From the NCBI RefSeq assembly GCF_022601895.1, contig NZ_JAKVIO010000039.1:1-37194 (forward strand): a stretch of 37,194 nucleotides of DNA, written 5' to 3'. The stretch is from Sphingomonas sp. LaA6.9 (GTDB lineage Bacteria > Pseudomonadota > Alphaproteobacteria > Sphingomonadales > Sphingomonadaceae). Both the position numbers and the translations under genes were made by a program. The notes under the pieces were generated by a model. It was not told the DNA's origin and did not search any database. It worked only from the letters and a program-made list of their open reading frames with translations. Every line of letters begins with the position of its first letter. Position 1 is the first letter of the stretch. Positions 22,575 through 31,057 of the stretch are shown here, piece after piece.

Positions 22575-23288
22575 ATGAGCACCCAGCAGAAAGTCGTCAT
22601 CATCACCGGCGCGTCCCAGGGGATCGGCGCCGCACTGGTTCGCGGCTACCGCGACCGCAACTACCGCGTCATCGCCAATGCCCGCTCGATCAGGCCTAGC
22701 GCAGATGCGGACATCCTCGCCGTGCCCGGCGATGTCAGCCTGCCCGAAACCGCCGAGCGGATCGTTCGCGAGGGCCTTGATCGCTTTGGTCGCATTGACT
22801 CGCTGGTCAACAATGCCGGCGTCTTCCTCTCCAGGCCGTTCACCGAGTTCACGCAGGAGGATTATGCCCATAATATGGGGGTCAATGTCGCTGGCTTCTT
22901 TCACGTCACGCAGCGCGCCGCTGCCGAGATGCTGAAGCAGGGTTCCGGTCACATCGTCAGCATCACGACCAGTCTGGTCGACCAGCCCATCGCGGGCATG
23001 CCTGCAGCGCTGGCCTCCCTGACCAAGGGTGCGCTGAACGCGGTTACCAAATCGCTGGCGATGGAGTTTGCGCAGAGCGGCGTGCGCGTCAACGCGGTCT
23101 CGCCGGGCATCATCAAGACCCCGATGCACCCCGCCGAAACGCACGCCGCGCTGGCCGGCCTGCATCCCGTCAACCGGATGGGTGAGGTCCGTGATATTGT
23201 CGATGCCGTACTCTATCTCGAGAGCGCGTGCTTTGTGACGGGCGAAATTCTCCACGTCGATGGCGGCCAGAACGCCGGTCGCTGGTGA
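22575..23288 (+). CDS. SDR-family protein lacking the catalytic tyrosine
   Basis: The 237-residue protein has a full Rossmann fold: TGASQGIG (11-18), the NNAG motif (79-82), and C-terminal VSPGIIKTP and VDGGQ. At the active site, however, the YxxxK motif reads ALASLTK: Lys151 is kept but the tyrosine position (147) is Ala. The upstream Ser133 lies in ITTSL. Classical oxidoreduction by the Ser-Tyr-Lys mechanism would be impaired, so it may bind NAD(P) without acting as a normal dehydrogenase, or use another residue. TAAGGT precedes the start. It is followed after 46 bp by the tautomerase gene. Confidence 0.9.
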   Translation: MSTQQKVVIITGASQGIGAALVRGYRDRNYRVIANARSIRPSADADILAVPGDVSLPETAERIVREGLDRFGRIDSLVNNAGVFLSRPFTEFTQEDYAHNMGVNVAGFFHVTQRAAAEMLKQGSGHIVSITTSLVDQPIAGMPAALASLTKGALNAVTKSLAMEFAQSGVRVNAVSPGIIKTPMHPAETHAALAGLHPVNRMGEVRDIVDAVLYLESACFVTGEILHVDGGQNAGRW

Positions 23289-23334
23289 GCGCCGTGAAAG
23301 CTGTTCGCATAACCTTCATACAAAGGAGAATGTC

Positions 23335-23574
23335 ATGCCTGTCGTAACGATCCAGGTAACGCGCGAGGGAACCTCGCCCGAGCGAAGCTCAGTGTCCGCT
23401 TCGGAAAAGGCTGCGCTCATCAAGGGGGTCAGTGAGTTGCTGCTGGACGTCCTCAACAAGCCGCTTGAATCGACCTATGTGGTGATCGAGGAAGTCGATC
23501 TCGACAATTGGGGCTGGGGCGGACTTCCGACGGCGGAGTATCGCCGCTTGCGGGCCGAGGCAGCAAAAACCTGA
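23335..23574 (+). CDS. 4-oxalocrotonate tautomerase family protein
   Basis: The 79-residue protein begins MPVVTIQVTREG, so after methionine removal it exposes the N-terminal Pro1 that acts as the general base in this family. AAGGAG lies six bases before the ATG, which fixes the start; an open frame from 23260 is not used. Family members isomerise unsaturated keto acids, dehalogenate, or have unknown substrates. The length is a little above the 62-residue minimum because of a C-terminal tail (NWGWGGLPTAEYRRL). It probably shares a transcript with the SDR gene. Confidence 0.88.
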   Translation: MPVVTIQVTREGTSPERSSVSASEKAALIKGVSELLLDVLNKPLESTYVVIEEVDLDNWGWGGLPTAEYRRLRAEAAKT

Positions 23575-23637
23575 AAGTGCCGGCGTTACACCGAGCCATG
23601 CTTCAGTGAACGGGCTCGGGTGGCCTGTGGCTGATGT

Positions 23638-23715
23638 GGGGGAGGCCCGGTTGCGCGTCGTCCTGAAGCTGGCGGCCGACGCGTCCCCGGGCTCCCCCAA
23701 TTTCGTAATTTTCTG
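23638..23715 (+). terminator. Terminator after the SDR-tautomerase operon
   Basis: GGGGGAG-G-CCCGG (23638-23650) pairs with CCGGGCTCCCCC (23687-23698), a 12-bp stem with one bulged base. GCGTCG/CGACGC (23655-23660, 23677-23682) forms an inner stem. The 3' side runs into AATTTCGTAATTTTCTG. A smaller CCGAGCC/GGCTCGG hairpin lies just upstream (23591-23619). A strong stop before the DUF2459 gene is likely. Confidence 0.6.
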
Positions 23716-23730
23716 ATATTGGCCTTTCCT

Positions 23731-24435
23731 ATGGCCGGGCATCCGCAGAGTCATTTTCGCCGCCGCTTCCGCATCATCGTGCGGGCCGTCCTCATCACTG
23801 TCGTCCTTGCCCCGCTGCTCTATTTCCTCGTCGCCTTCATCGGCGCGATCGTGCCGCGCAATGCGGACTGGCGCGAGCCCGAGGACGGCATCCAGATCTT
23901 CGTCCAGACCAATGGCGTGCATGTCGATCTCGTCCTCCCGGTCGCGGTCGAAGGCCATGATCTCTCCCGTTTGCTGCCCCCCGACCACATCGCGCGGCCC
24001 GACGTGGCGCGCGGCTGGGCTTCGATCGGATGGGGCCAGCGCGAATTCTATCTCGAGACGCCCCGCTGGTCGGATCTGACGGCGCGCAATGCGCTGCGCG
24101 CGGTCGCGGGCGGCGATGTGCTGATGCATGTCACGCATGGCGCACGGCCGGATATCGCGGCCGACACCAGACCGGTCCGCCTCGATCCCGAAGGCTATGC
24201 GAGGCTGATCGCGTTCGTGAAACGCGGCTTTGCGCAGGGGAAGGATGGCAGGCCCATACCGCTCCCCGGAACGGGCTACACCTATAATGACACATTTTAC
24301 GAGGGACGCGGCCGCTACAGCGCCTTGCGCACGTCCAATCAATGGACCGCCGACGCGCTTGCGCATGCCGGGGTGAGGATCGGTATCTGGACGCCCTTTG
24401 CGCAATCAATCATGTGGCGTTTCGACGCTCGCTAG
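23731..24435 (+). CDS. DUF2459 (TIGR02117) family membrane-anchored protein
   Basis: The 234-residue protein has one N-terminal membrane helix (about residues 15-37) after a basic stretch, then a periplasmic domain. TNGVHVDLVLPV, WASIGWGQREFYLETP and TYNDTFYEGRGRYS match the DUF2459 family, which has no known biochemical role and occurs singly in many proteobacteria. ATG 23731 is used; a TTG four codons earlier is possible and neither has a strong ribosome site. It is isolated by the terminator upstream and has no obvious functional link to its neighbours. Confidence 0.82.
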   Translation: MAGHPQSHFRRRFRIIVRAVLITVVLAPLLYFLVAFIGAIVPRNADWREPEDGIQIFVQTNGVHVDLVLPVAVEGHDLSRLLPPDHIARPDVARGWASIGWGQREFYLETPRWSDLTARNALRAVAGGDVLMHVTHGARPDIAADTRPVRLDPEGYARLIAFVKRGFAQGKDGRPIPLPGTGYTYNDTFYEGRGRYSALRTSNQWTADALAHAGVRIGIWTPFAQSIMWRFDAR

Positions 24436-24523
24436 GTCGACCAAGGGTTGGAACCCACCGCGCCTCGTGCGATTATCGCGCTCTCGGCCGCATCGCGACC
24501 GCCCCTGAAAGCGAAAACGGCTC

Positions 24524-25852
24524 ATGGGAATCGACAGGAGACAGTTTCTCGGCGGCGTCGGCGTCACCGTGGCCGCTGGCGCCTCGGCTGCCGCGCAGGT
24601 TCCGGTAACCACGCCGCAGCAACCAGTTCCGGTTCCGCTGCCCGCGCCGCAGCCTGCCGACTGGAGCCATGTTCGCCGCATGTTTCCGATCGCCTACGAC
24701 CATGTAGACATGAGCGCGATGCTGCTCACCGCGCATCCCACGCCCGTCGCAGCCGCCATAAACCGCTATCGCTATGCGCTGGATACGCACCCCGTCACCT
24801 ATCTCCAGCACAACAACCGCCGGCTTCAGAACGCCTCGCGCGATGCGATCGGCGCCTATCTCGGCATTGACGGGCGCAACGTCGCGCTCACCGACAGCAC
24901 GACGATGGGCGTCGCACTTGTCTACCAGGGTCTGAAGCTGGTCCGCGGACAGGAGGTGCTGGTCACCGACGACAGCTATTACGTTACGCACGAATCGCTC
25001 CGTCTCGCCGCCGAGAAATCCGGCATCATCGTCCGCAGCTTTCCCTTGGCCGATCTCCTTGCCGCGCCCAGCGAGGGCGCGATCGTGGAGCGGGTAATCA
25101 GCCAGATCGGGCCGAGGACGCGCGTCCTCGCGCTCACCTGGGTGCATTCGAACACCGGGCTCAAGATGCCGGTGCGCGCGATTGTCGACGCGCTGCGCTC
25201 GGGCAGGTCGCGGAGCAGCTATGGGGTGCTCGTCTGCGTCGACGGCGTCCATGGCTTCGGCTGCGAGGATGCGACGCTTGCCAGCCTTGGCTGCGACTTC
25301 CTGATGGCAGGCTGCCACAAATGGCTCTTCGGTCCGCGCGGCACGGGCATGATCGCGGGCACCGATGCCGCCTGGCAGGCGCTCTCGCCCACCATACCGA
25401 GCTTCATCGACAGCGACGCCTATAGCCGCTGGATCCGCGACGAGCCCGCGATGTTCACCACCGCCGCAATGGCCACCCCCGGCGGCTTCAAGGCGTTCGA
25501 GCATGTCTGGGCGATTCCCGAGGCCTTCGCGATCCACTATATGGCCGGAAAGTCGCGCGTCGCCGCACGCACTGCCGAGCTCGCCTCACAGCTCAAGGAA
25601 GGGCTTGTGGCGATGCCCAACATCATACTGCAGACCCCGCGTTCGCGCGCGCTTTCGGCGGGCATCGTCGCCTTCGATGTCGCGGGGCGCTCGGCACCCG
25701 ACGTGGTCGCTACGCTCCGCGCGCGTGGAATCGTCGCCTCGGTCGCGCCCTACCGTGTGGAGCATGTGCGCCTCGCGCCCTGCATCCGCAACTCGCCCGA
25801 GGAAATCGAACGCGTGCTTCAGGAACTGCGCACGATCGCCGGCGCCGCGTAG
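24524..25852 (+). CDS. Class V aminotransferase-fold PLP enzyme with a Tat signal
   Basis: The 442-residue protein has a twin-arginine signal (DRRQFLGGVGVTVAAGA, residues 4-20) and a Pro-rich linker to about residue 45. A class V PLP-dependent fold follows. Asp240 (VCVDGVHGFG) should bind the pyridine nitrogen and Lys266 (GCHKWLFGPRGTG) should form the Schiff base. The arrangement resembles isopenicillin-N epimerase/EgtE-like enzymes, which catalyse epimerisation, beta-elimination or C-S cleavage. Export fits loading of PLP in the cytosol and folded transport by Tat; a periplasmic PLP enzyme is uncommon. The substrate is unknown. It stands alone, with 189 bp after it before the next gene. Confidence 0.9.
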   Translation: MGIDRRQFLGGVGVTVAAGASAAAQVPVTTPQQPVPVPLPAPQPADWSHVRRMFPIAYDHVDMSAMLLTAHPTPVAAAINRYRYALDTHPVTYLQHNNRRLQNASRDAIGAYLGIDGRNVALTDSTTMGVALVYQGLKLVRGQEVLVTDDSYYVTHESLRLAAEKSGIIVRSFPLADLLAAPSEGAIVERVISQIGPRTRVLALTWVHSNTGLKMPVRAIVDALRSGRSRSSYGVLVCVDGVHGFGCEDATLASLGCDFLMAGCHKWLFGPRGTGMIAGTDAAWQALSPTIPSFIDSDAYSRWIRDEPAMFTTAAMATPGGFKAFEHVWAIPEAFAIHYMAGKSRVAARTAELASQLKEGLVAMPNIILQTPRSRALSAGIVAFDVAGRSAPDVVATLRARGIVASVAPYRVEHVRLAPCIRNSPEEIERVLQELRTIAGAA

Positions 25853-26041
25853 AAAGGCGTGCCATCCCCGGCCCACATTGCAGCCAACCGGAGGCAAATT
25901 TGCGCCCAAGCGGCTGGCCACATCGCCGCCTATAAAATATGTTGACTTAAAGAGTAGAGAATGAGTCGGTAAAGGCGTGTTGCTGGCGGCCGACCAGACT
26001 CAGGGCGGGACAAGCCAGTCAGGCAGGACAAGGAGGTGGCG

Positions 26042-26242
26042 ATGGAACGTAAGGCCAAGGACTTCCTGATCGCATGCTGGAAGGCGGAGCTTCGCGCAGC
26101 CGAGCGGGCGGTCAATCGCGTCGCTGAACTGGCGCATCGGGCGATGGCGGCGCGCTACGCCCGGATGGCCGCGGAGCAATATGCACTCGCCGATCCGCGC
26201 CTCTGCCCCCAGCGTCTGGTTGCCCGGTCCGTTCGGGGCTGA
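26042..26242 (+). CDS. Small helical protein coupled to the FAD protein
   Basis: The 66-residue protein is not recognised. AAGGAGG lies five bases before ATG 26042, a strong ribosome site, and the stop TGA overlaps the next ATG (26240-26244), so translation of both genes is coupled. The chain is basic and rich in Ala, Arg and Glu (KAKDFLIACWKAELRAAER...), probably two amphipathic helices with no signal or membrane segment. Two cysteines are present. The conserved spacing to an FAD enzyme gene suggests a partner or regulator of it, but the function is unknown. Confidence 0.65.
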   Translation: MERKAKDFLIACWKAELRAAERAVNRVAELAHRAMAARYARMAAEQYALADPRLCPQRLVARSVRG

Positions 26243-27657
26243 TGCTCGCCGACATAGGATTACGTGAGGATAGCGCGGGGCCGCAATCGCAGCCCCCGCG
26301 CGCCTGCGAAAGCGTTGTCATAATCGGCGGCGGGTTCAGTGGCACGCTGCAGGCGATCAACCTGCTGCGCCATGACGGCCCCCGCGCGATCCTGGTCGAG
26401 CGTCGCGGAGCGCAGCTTGCGCGCGGCGTCGCGTACAGCGCCGCGCACCCCTCGCACCTGCTCAACGTCCGCGCGGGCAGCATGAGCGCCTTTCCCGACG
26501 ATCCCGACCATTTCGTGCGCTGGCTGGCGCATGAGGGTGGCGGAACGGCGCGCAGCTTCGTGCCGCGTAACACCTATGGGCGTTACCTCGCCAGCCTGCT
26601 CGATTCTGCGCGGCGGGCATCGGGGAATCGGCTGACGGTCGTGGAAGACGAGGCGGTGGATGTTACACCTGGGCAAAGCAGCGTCAGCGTCAGGCTCGCA
26701 AATGGTGCCGAGCTTTCGGCGAACGCCGCCGTGCTCGCACTCGGCAACCTCCCTCCGCATCCTCCGCCGGGCCTCGATACGGCACGGCTGCCGCCGGGGT
26801 GCTATGCTGCCGATCCTTGGGCGGCGGATATCGTCGAAGGGCTCGGTGACGACGATGAGGTGCTGCTGCTGGGGACGGGGCTGACCGCAATAGATGCTGC
26901 GTTGCTGCTCGATGCGCGCGGCTTTCGCGGTCGCATTCTCGCGCTTTCGCGTCGTGGACTTTGCCCGCGATCGCACCACGACGCGCCGCCTGCGATATCG
27001 CCGCTGTCGGATCGCCCGCCTGCCGAGCTCTCCGATCTGGTGCGCTTCGTCCGCTTGCAGGCCGACATGCACGGCTGGCGCGATGCGGTCGATGCGCTGC
27101 GGCCGATGACGCAGATGATGTGGAGCGCAGCACCCGACATGACCCGCCGTCGCTTCCTCCGCCATCTGCGCCCCTGGTGGGACGTGCATCGCCATCGCCT
27201 GGCGCCTGAAGTCGCGGCACGGATCGCTGCGCTGCAGGTCGAAGGTCGGCTGCGCTTCGCCGCGGGCAAGATCGCGCGCGTGGATCGCGTGGGCGGGCAT
27301 GCCGAAATTGCATGGCAACCGCGAGGAGAAACCTGCCTCATCTCGTCGCGATTTCAACGCGTGGTCAACTGCACGGGGCCACAGGGCGACCTGCTGAGGA
27401 CCGATCAGCCGCTGCTCCATAACCTGCTCCTGAGGCGGCGCATTCGTCCCGATTTGCTGCGCCTCGGGCTCGACATCGATGCGCAGTCGCGCGTGATTGC
27501 GGCCAACGGCACGGCCTGGGACTCGCTCTACGCGATCGGACCGATGACGCGTGGCGGATTGTGGGAGATTGTCGCGGTGCCCGATCTCAGACGCCAGACC
27601 TGGAGCCTCGCGCGCCGGCTGGCCAATGCGCATTGGGTGGGCGGCGAAGGCCTGTGA
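26242..27657 (+). CDS. FAD/NAD(P)-binding protein (COG4529 type)
   Basis: The 471-residue protein has an FAD-binding Rossmann motif GGGFSG (29-34) followed about 20 residues later by an acidic strand end (VER), and a LNVRAGSMSAFPDDPDHF segment typical of the COG4529 FAD-NAD(P)-binding family. A second nucleotide motif is LGTGLTAIDAALLL. The family is probably oxidative, but substrates are mostly unknown; some relatives hydroxylate siderophore or hopanoid precursors. No signal peptide is visible. It overlaps the 66-aa gene upstream and is followed by a 329-bp gap. Confidence 0.88.
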   Translation: MLADIGLREDSAGPQSQPPRACESVVIIGGGFSGTLQAINLLRHDGPRAILVERRGAQLARGVAYSAAHPSHLLNVRAGSMSAFPDDPDHFVRWLAHEGGGTARSFVPRNTYGRYLASLLDSARRASGNRLTVVEDEAVDVTPGQSSVSVRLANGAELSANAAVLALGNLPPHPPPGLDTARLPPGCYAADPWAADIVEGLGDDDEVLLLGTGLTAIDAALLLDARGFRGRILALSRRGLCPRSHHDAPPAISPLSDRPPAELSDLVRFVRLQADMHGWRDAVDALRPMTQMMWSAAPDMTRRRFLRHLRPWWDVHRHRLAPEVAARIAALQVEGRLRFAAGKIARVDRVGGHAEIAWQPRGETCLISSRFQRVVNCTGPQGDLLRTDQPLLHNLLLRRRIRPDLLRLGLDIDAQSRVIAANGTAWDSLYAIGPMTRGGLWEIVAVPDLRRQTWSLARRLANAHWVGGEGL

Positions 27658-27986
27658 AGCGCACCATGCCCAATCGTTAGACGACCGTACGCGCGGCGAG
27701 GGCTTCCATGCAGGGCCCACGCTCCGATATTGCCCGAAAGGGGCGGTGGCATATCCGTAGTTGCCGCGATACGTGTCTTGGCCGCGATGCCGGGCTTGTC
27801 ATATAACGGATATATTCGTCGACTAATTTGGTCGATCTGGGAGGCGGCGTCAGTAGTGTTCGCGTGGGGCACATCTGTACGCTGGGCGGGCAATTCCGGG
27901 GCTCCTTGCCTTTATGTAGGGCAAGGACGGCGGTCTCGACGATGCGGTCATGCGTATCGGGCGAGGCGTTGGAAGGAGTCGGTATT
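27658..27986 (+). other. 329-bp leader region before the DUF3141 gene
   Basis: No gene is supported here. A perfect hairpin CCTTGCC-N9-GGCAAGG lies at 27904-27926, 60 bp before the GTG start. ATATCCG (27751-27757) and CGGATAT (27807-27813) form a distant inverted repeat. A weak promoter, TTGGCC (27778-27783) with TATAAC 18 bp later, would give a leader of about 170 nt. Open frames through this stretch look non-coding. Confidence 0.4.
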
Positions 27987-30197
27987 GTGCCCGATCGCGC
28001 GGACGTCCCCACCGTACCCACATTTGAAGATGCGCTCGCCTACGCGGCGGATGCCTGGCAGCGGTCGATCCTCTTTCTTGACGTCATGCGGCGGCGCGGT
28101 CAGCAATATGAAGAGCAGGCGGCGCGCAGCGCGCCACATGTGCTCGACTATGAAGCCGAGCTCATCTGCGACGGCCGCAGCCTCGAGCGCCCGGTGAACT
28201 ATGGACTGGTGCGGATCGAGCCGCCCGCAGGCGTCGTGATCGATCCGCTCATGCGGCCCTTTGTCGTCGTGGACCCGCGCGCGGGTCACGGTCCCGGCAT
28301 TGGCGGCTTCAAGGCCGACAGCGAGATCGGGGTTGCGATGAAGGCAGGACATCCGTGCTATTTCATCGGCTTCCTGCCCGAACCCGTACCCGGCCAGACG
28401 ATCGAGGATATCGCGCGCGCCGAGGCGGTGTTCCTCGAAACCGTGATCGCACGCCATCCGGATGCCAGTGGGAAGCCCTGCGTCATCGGGAATTGTCAGG
28501 CGGGCTGGGCGGTGATGATGCTGGCTTCGCTGAGGCCCGAACTGTTCGGCCCGATCATCATTGCGGGCGCGCCGCTTTCCTACTGGGCGGGCGTGCACGG
28601 GCAATATCCGATGCGTTATTCGGGCGGGCTGCTCGGCGGCAGCTGGCTCACGGCGTTGACCGGCGATCTGGGCGCGGGAAAATTCGATGGCGCCTGGCTG
28701 GTGCAGAATTTCGAAAACCAGAACCCTGCCAATACCTTGTGGACCAAGCAGTATAATCTCTATTCCAAGGTCGACACCGAAGCCGAGCGCTATCTCGGAT
28801 TCGAACGCTGGTGGGGTGGGCACGTCACGCTCAATGCCGAGGAAATGCAGTTCATCGTCGACGAGCTCTTCGTCGGCAACAGGCTTTCCTCAGGCGAGAT
28901 CCGCACGTCCGATGGCGTGGCGGTCGACCTTCGGGCCATCCGCTCGCCGATCGTCGTCTTCTGTTCGAAGGGCGACAACATCACGCCACCCCAGCAGGCG
29001 CTGGACTGGATCCTCGATCTCTATGACAGCGTCGATGAAATCCGCTCGCTCGGCCAGACCATTGTCTACGCGATCCACGAGGATGTCGGCCATCTGGGAA
29101 TCTTCGTGTCGGGTGGCGTGGCGCGCAAGGAGCATGACGAGTTTGCGTCGAACATCGAACTGATCGATCTGCTGCCGCCGGGGCTTTATGAGGCGATCCT
29201 CGAGCCCATGGGCGAGGCCGTGACGCATCCCGAACTCGTGACGGGCCAATGGATCATGCGGTGCGAAAGTCGCACCCTCGACGATATCCGCGCGCTCGGC
29301 GGCAATGACATTCAGGACGAGCGTAGCTTCGCTGCCGCAGCGCGTCTGTCCGAGATGAACCTCGCGCTCTATCGCGCCTTTGCCCAGCCTGCGGTCAGGG
29401 CCACGGTGAAGCCTCTGCTGGCCGAGGCGATGGCGCGGCTTCATCCGCTTCGGCTGTCATATGAATTATTCGGCAAGTCCAATCCGTTCATGGCCTGGGT
29501 CGCGAGCGCTGCCGAGAAGGTTCGCGAAGATCGGCAGGAGGCAGACCCCGAAAACAGGTTCATAGCGCTTCAGGAACAGATGTCCGATCAGATCGTGAGC
29601 GCGCTGGATGGCTGGCGGCAAATGTCTGAAAAGCTCGCGGAAGACACCTTCCAGATGATCTATGGGGCGCCAGCCGTGCAGGCCGCGCTCGGTGTCGATC
29701 CGACATCCGACCGGCCGCCGCGCAAGGCCGCCAAGAGCTTGCTGACGAGCGCTCTGGTAGAGGCACGGACCGCGGCCCTGAAGGAAAGGATCGCGCAAGG
29801 CGGACTGCTGGAAGGCCTTGTGCGGTCGATGCTGTACGTCGGCATCGCGAAGGGTGGTGCCGATGAGCGCGGCTTCGCGGCGATCCGCAAGCTGCGGGCC
29901 GAGCATCCCGATGCCAATTCGCTGCAGCTGGCCGAATTCAAGGCAATGATTCGGGAACAATATTATATCCTGCTCATCGACGAGGCGGCGGCGGTTGCCG
30001 CGATCCCGGCGCTGCTACCGAAGAATGTCGAAGAACGCCGCGCCGCCTTCGAAGCGCTGAAGGGCGTGCTGGAAGCATCCGCGACGTTGAGTGGTGATGC
30101 GGCCGAACGGCTCGCGCGCGTGGCCGAGCTTTTCGATCTCGGAAAAGCCGCGCCCCGGCCGGTCGCCAGCCGCGGCCCGCTTGCGAGGGCTTCCTGA
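27987..30197 (+). CDS. DUF3141 protein with PHA-synthase-like alpha/beta-hydrolase domain
   Basis: The 736-residue protein has an alpha/beta-hydrolase core whose nucleophile motif is GNCQAG (Cys170), the GxCxG form of polyhydroxyalkanoate synthases, not the GxSxG of lipases. Asp330 (FCSKGDNITPP) and His369 (HEDVGHLGIF) complete the triad. A long C-terminal helical region from about residue 420 is the DUF3141 part. The start is a GTG at 27987, supported by AAGGAG eight bases upstream; an ATG frame from 27828 would translate a leader hairpin. Whether it polymerises or hydrolyses acyl-CoA is unknown. It precedes fabI by 26 bp, suggesting a link to acyl metabolism. Confidence 0.85.
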   Translation: MPDRADVPTVPTFEDALAYAADAWQRSILFLDVMRRRGQQYEEQAARSAPHVLDYEAELICDGRSLERPVNYGLVRIEPPAGVVIDPLMRPFVVVDPRAGHGPGIGGFKADSEIGVAMKAGHPCYFIGFLPEPVPGQTIEDIARAEAVFLETVIARHPDASGKPCVIGNCQAGWAVMMLASLRPELFGPIIIAGAPLSYWAGVHGQYPMRYSGGLLGGSWLTALTGDLGAGKFDGAWLVQNFENQNPANTLWTKQYNLYSKVDTEAERYLGFERWWGGHVTLNAEEMQFIVDELFVGNRLSSGEIRTSDGVAVDLRAIRSPIVVFCSKGDNITPPQQALDWILDLYDSVDEIRSLGQTIVYAIHEDVGHLGIFVSGGVARKEHDEFASNIELIDLLPPGLYEAILEPMGEAVTHPELVTGQWIMRCESRTLDDIRALGGNDIQDERSFAAAARLSEMNLALYRAFAQPAVRATVKPLLAEAMARLHPLRLSYELFGKSNPFMAWVASAAEKVREDRQEADPENRFIALQEQMSDQIVSALDGWRQMSEKLAEDTFQMIYGAPAVQAALGVDPTSDRPPRKAAKSLLTSALVEARTAALKERIAQGGLLEGLVRSMLYVGIAKGGADERGFAAIRKLRAEHPDANSLQLAEFKAMIREQYYILLIDEAAAVAAIPALLPKNVEERRAAFEALKGVLEASATLSGDAAERLARVAELFDLGKAAPRPVASRGPLARAS

Positions 30198-30223
30198 AAC
30201 TGCATCATACGGGAGAAGCGACC

Positions 30224-31009
30224 ATGTCCATTCCGGCCGCCACTGCGCAGCTTCTCAAAGGCCGGAAAGGCCTGGTGGTCGGCGTGGCAAACGACCAGTC
30301 GATAGCCTGGGGGTGTGCCCGCGCCTTTCGTGCCTTCGGGGCCGAGCTTGCGATCACCTATCTCAACGACAAGGCCAGGCCCCATGTCGAGCCGCTGGCG
30401 ACCGAGCTGGAGGCGCCGATCTTCATGCCGATGGACATGATGGTCCCCGGCCAGCTTGAGGCGGTGTTCGATCGTATCGCTGAAACCTGGGGCGAACTCG
30501 ATTTCCTCGTCCACTCCATCGCCTTTTCGCCCAAGGATACGCTGGGCGGCCGCGTCGTCGACGTGCCGCGCGAGGGCTTCCTGAAAACCATGGACATTTC
30601 CTGCTGGTCCTTCATCCGGATGGCGCAGCTCGCGGAGCCGTTGATGACGCGCGGTGGCACGCTGTTCACGATGACATTCTACGGCTCGCAGCAGGTCGTC
30701 GAAAACTACAACATCATGGGCGTGGCGAAGGCCGCGCTCGAATGCACCGTCCGCTATCTGGCCGCGGAACTCGGCCCAAAGGGGATACGCGTGCACGCCA
30801 TATCGCCCGGCGCGCTCGCGACCCGCGCGGCCTCGGGCATCCCCGAATTCGATGCGCTGCTGGAAAAGAGCAGGACCAAGGCGCCGGCCCGCGAACTCGT
30901 CAGCATCGACGATGTCGGCGCGGCCACCGCCTTCCTCGCGCATGACGCGGCACGCCTGATCACCGGGCAGGTCCTCTATGTCGACGGCGGCTATCACATC
31001 GTCGACTAA
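30224..31009 (+). CDS. fabI: Enoyl-ACP reductase FabI-type
   Basis: The 261-residue SDR reduces trans-2-enoyl-ACP, the last step of fatty-acid elongation, with NAD(P)H. FabI hallmarks are present: the GVANDQSIAWG nucleotide loop (instead of the TGxxxGIG of classical SDRs), LVHSIAF, and the Tyr162-x6-Lys169 pair (YNIMGVAK), with the second Tyr153 nearby. Cofactor loops read VDGGYHIVD at the end. It is likely a second FabI dedicated to the DUF3141 operon; the housekeeping copy would be elsewhere. GGGAGAAG lies in front of the ATG. Confidence 0.9.
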   Translation: MSIPAATAQLLKGRKGLVVGVANDQSIAWGCARAFRAFGAELAITYLNDKARPHVEPLATELEAPIFMPMDMMVPGQLEAVFDRIAETWGELDFLVHSIAFSPKDTLGGRVVDVPREGFLKTMDISCWSFIRMAQLAEPLMTRGGTLFTMTFYGSQQVVENYNIMGVAKAALECTVRYLAAELGPKGIRVHAISPGALATRAASGIPEFDALLEKSRTKAPARELVSIDDVGAATAFLAHDAARLITGQVLYVDGGYHIVD

Positions 31010-31057
31010 AGCCGGGTTGTGTAGTTCTGCCCGCAGGGCTGGACCGGGACTATCGGC

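Noticed and set aside
23591-23619. CCGAGCC/GGCTCGG hairpin as main terminator of the tautomerase gene
   Set aside because: Followed by GTGGCCTG, no T run; the larger stem at 23638-23698 with a T-rich tail fits better.
25894-25903. GCAAATTTGC palindrome in the 189-bp gap before the 66-aa gene
   Set aside because: A 10-bp palindrome alone is expected by chance and no promoter elements fit around it.
26260-27720. 486-residue open frame antisense to the FAD protein gene
   Set aside because: No motif or ribosome site; the plus-strand gene has FAD motifs and coupled start.
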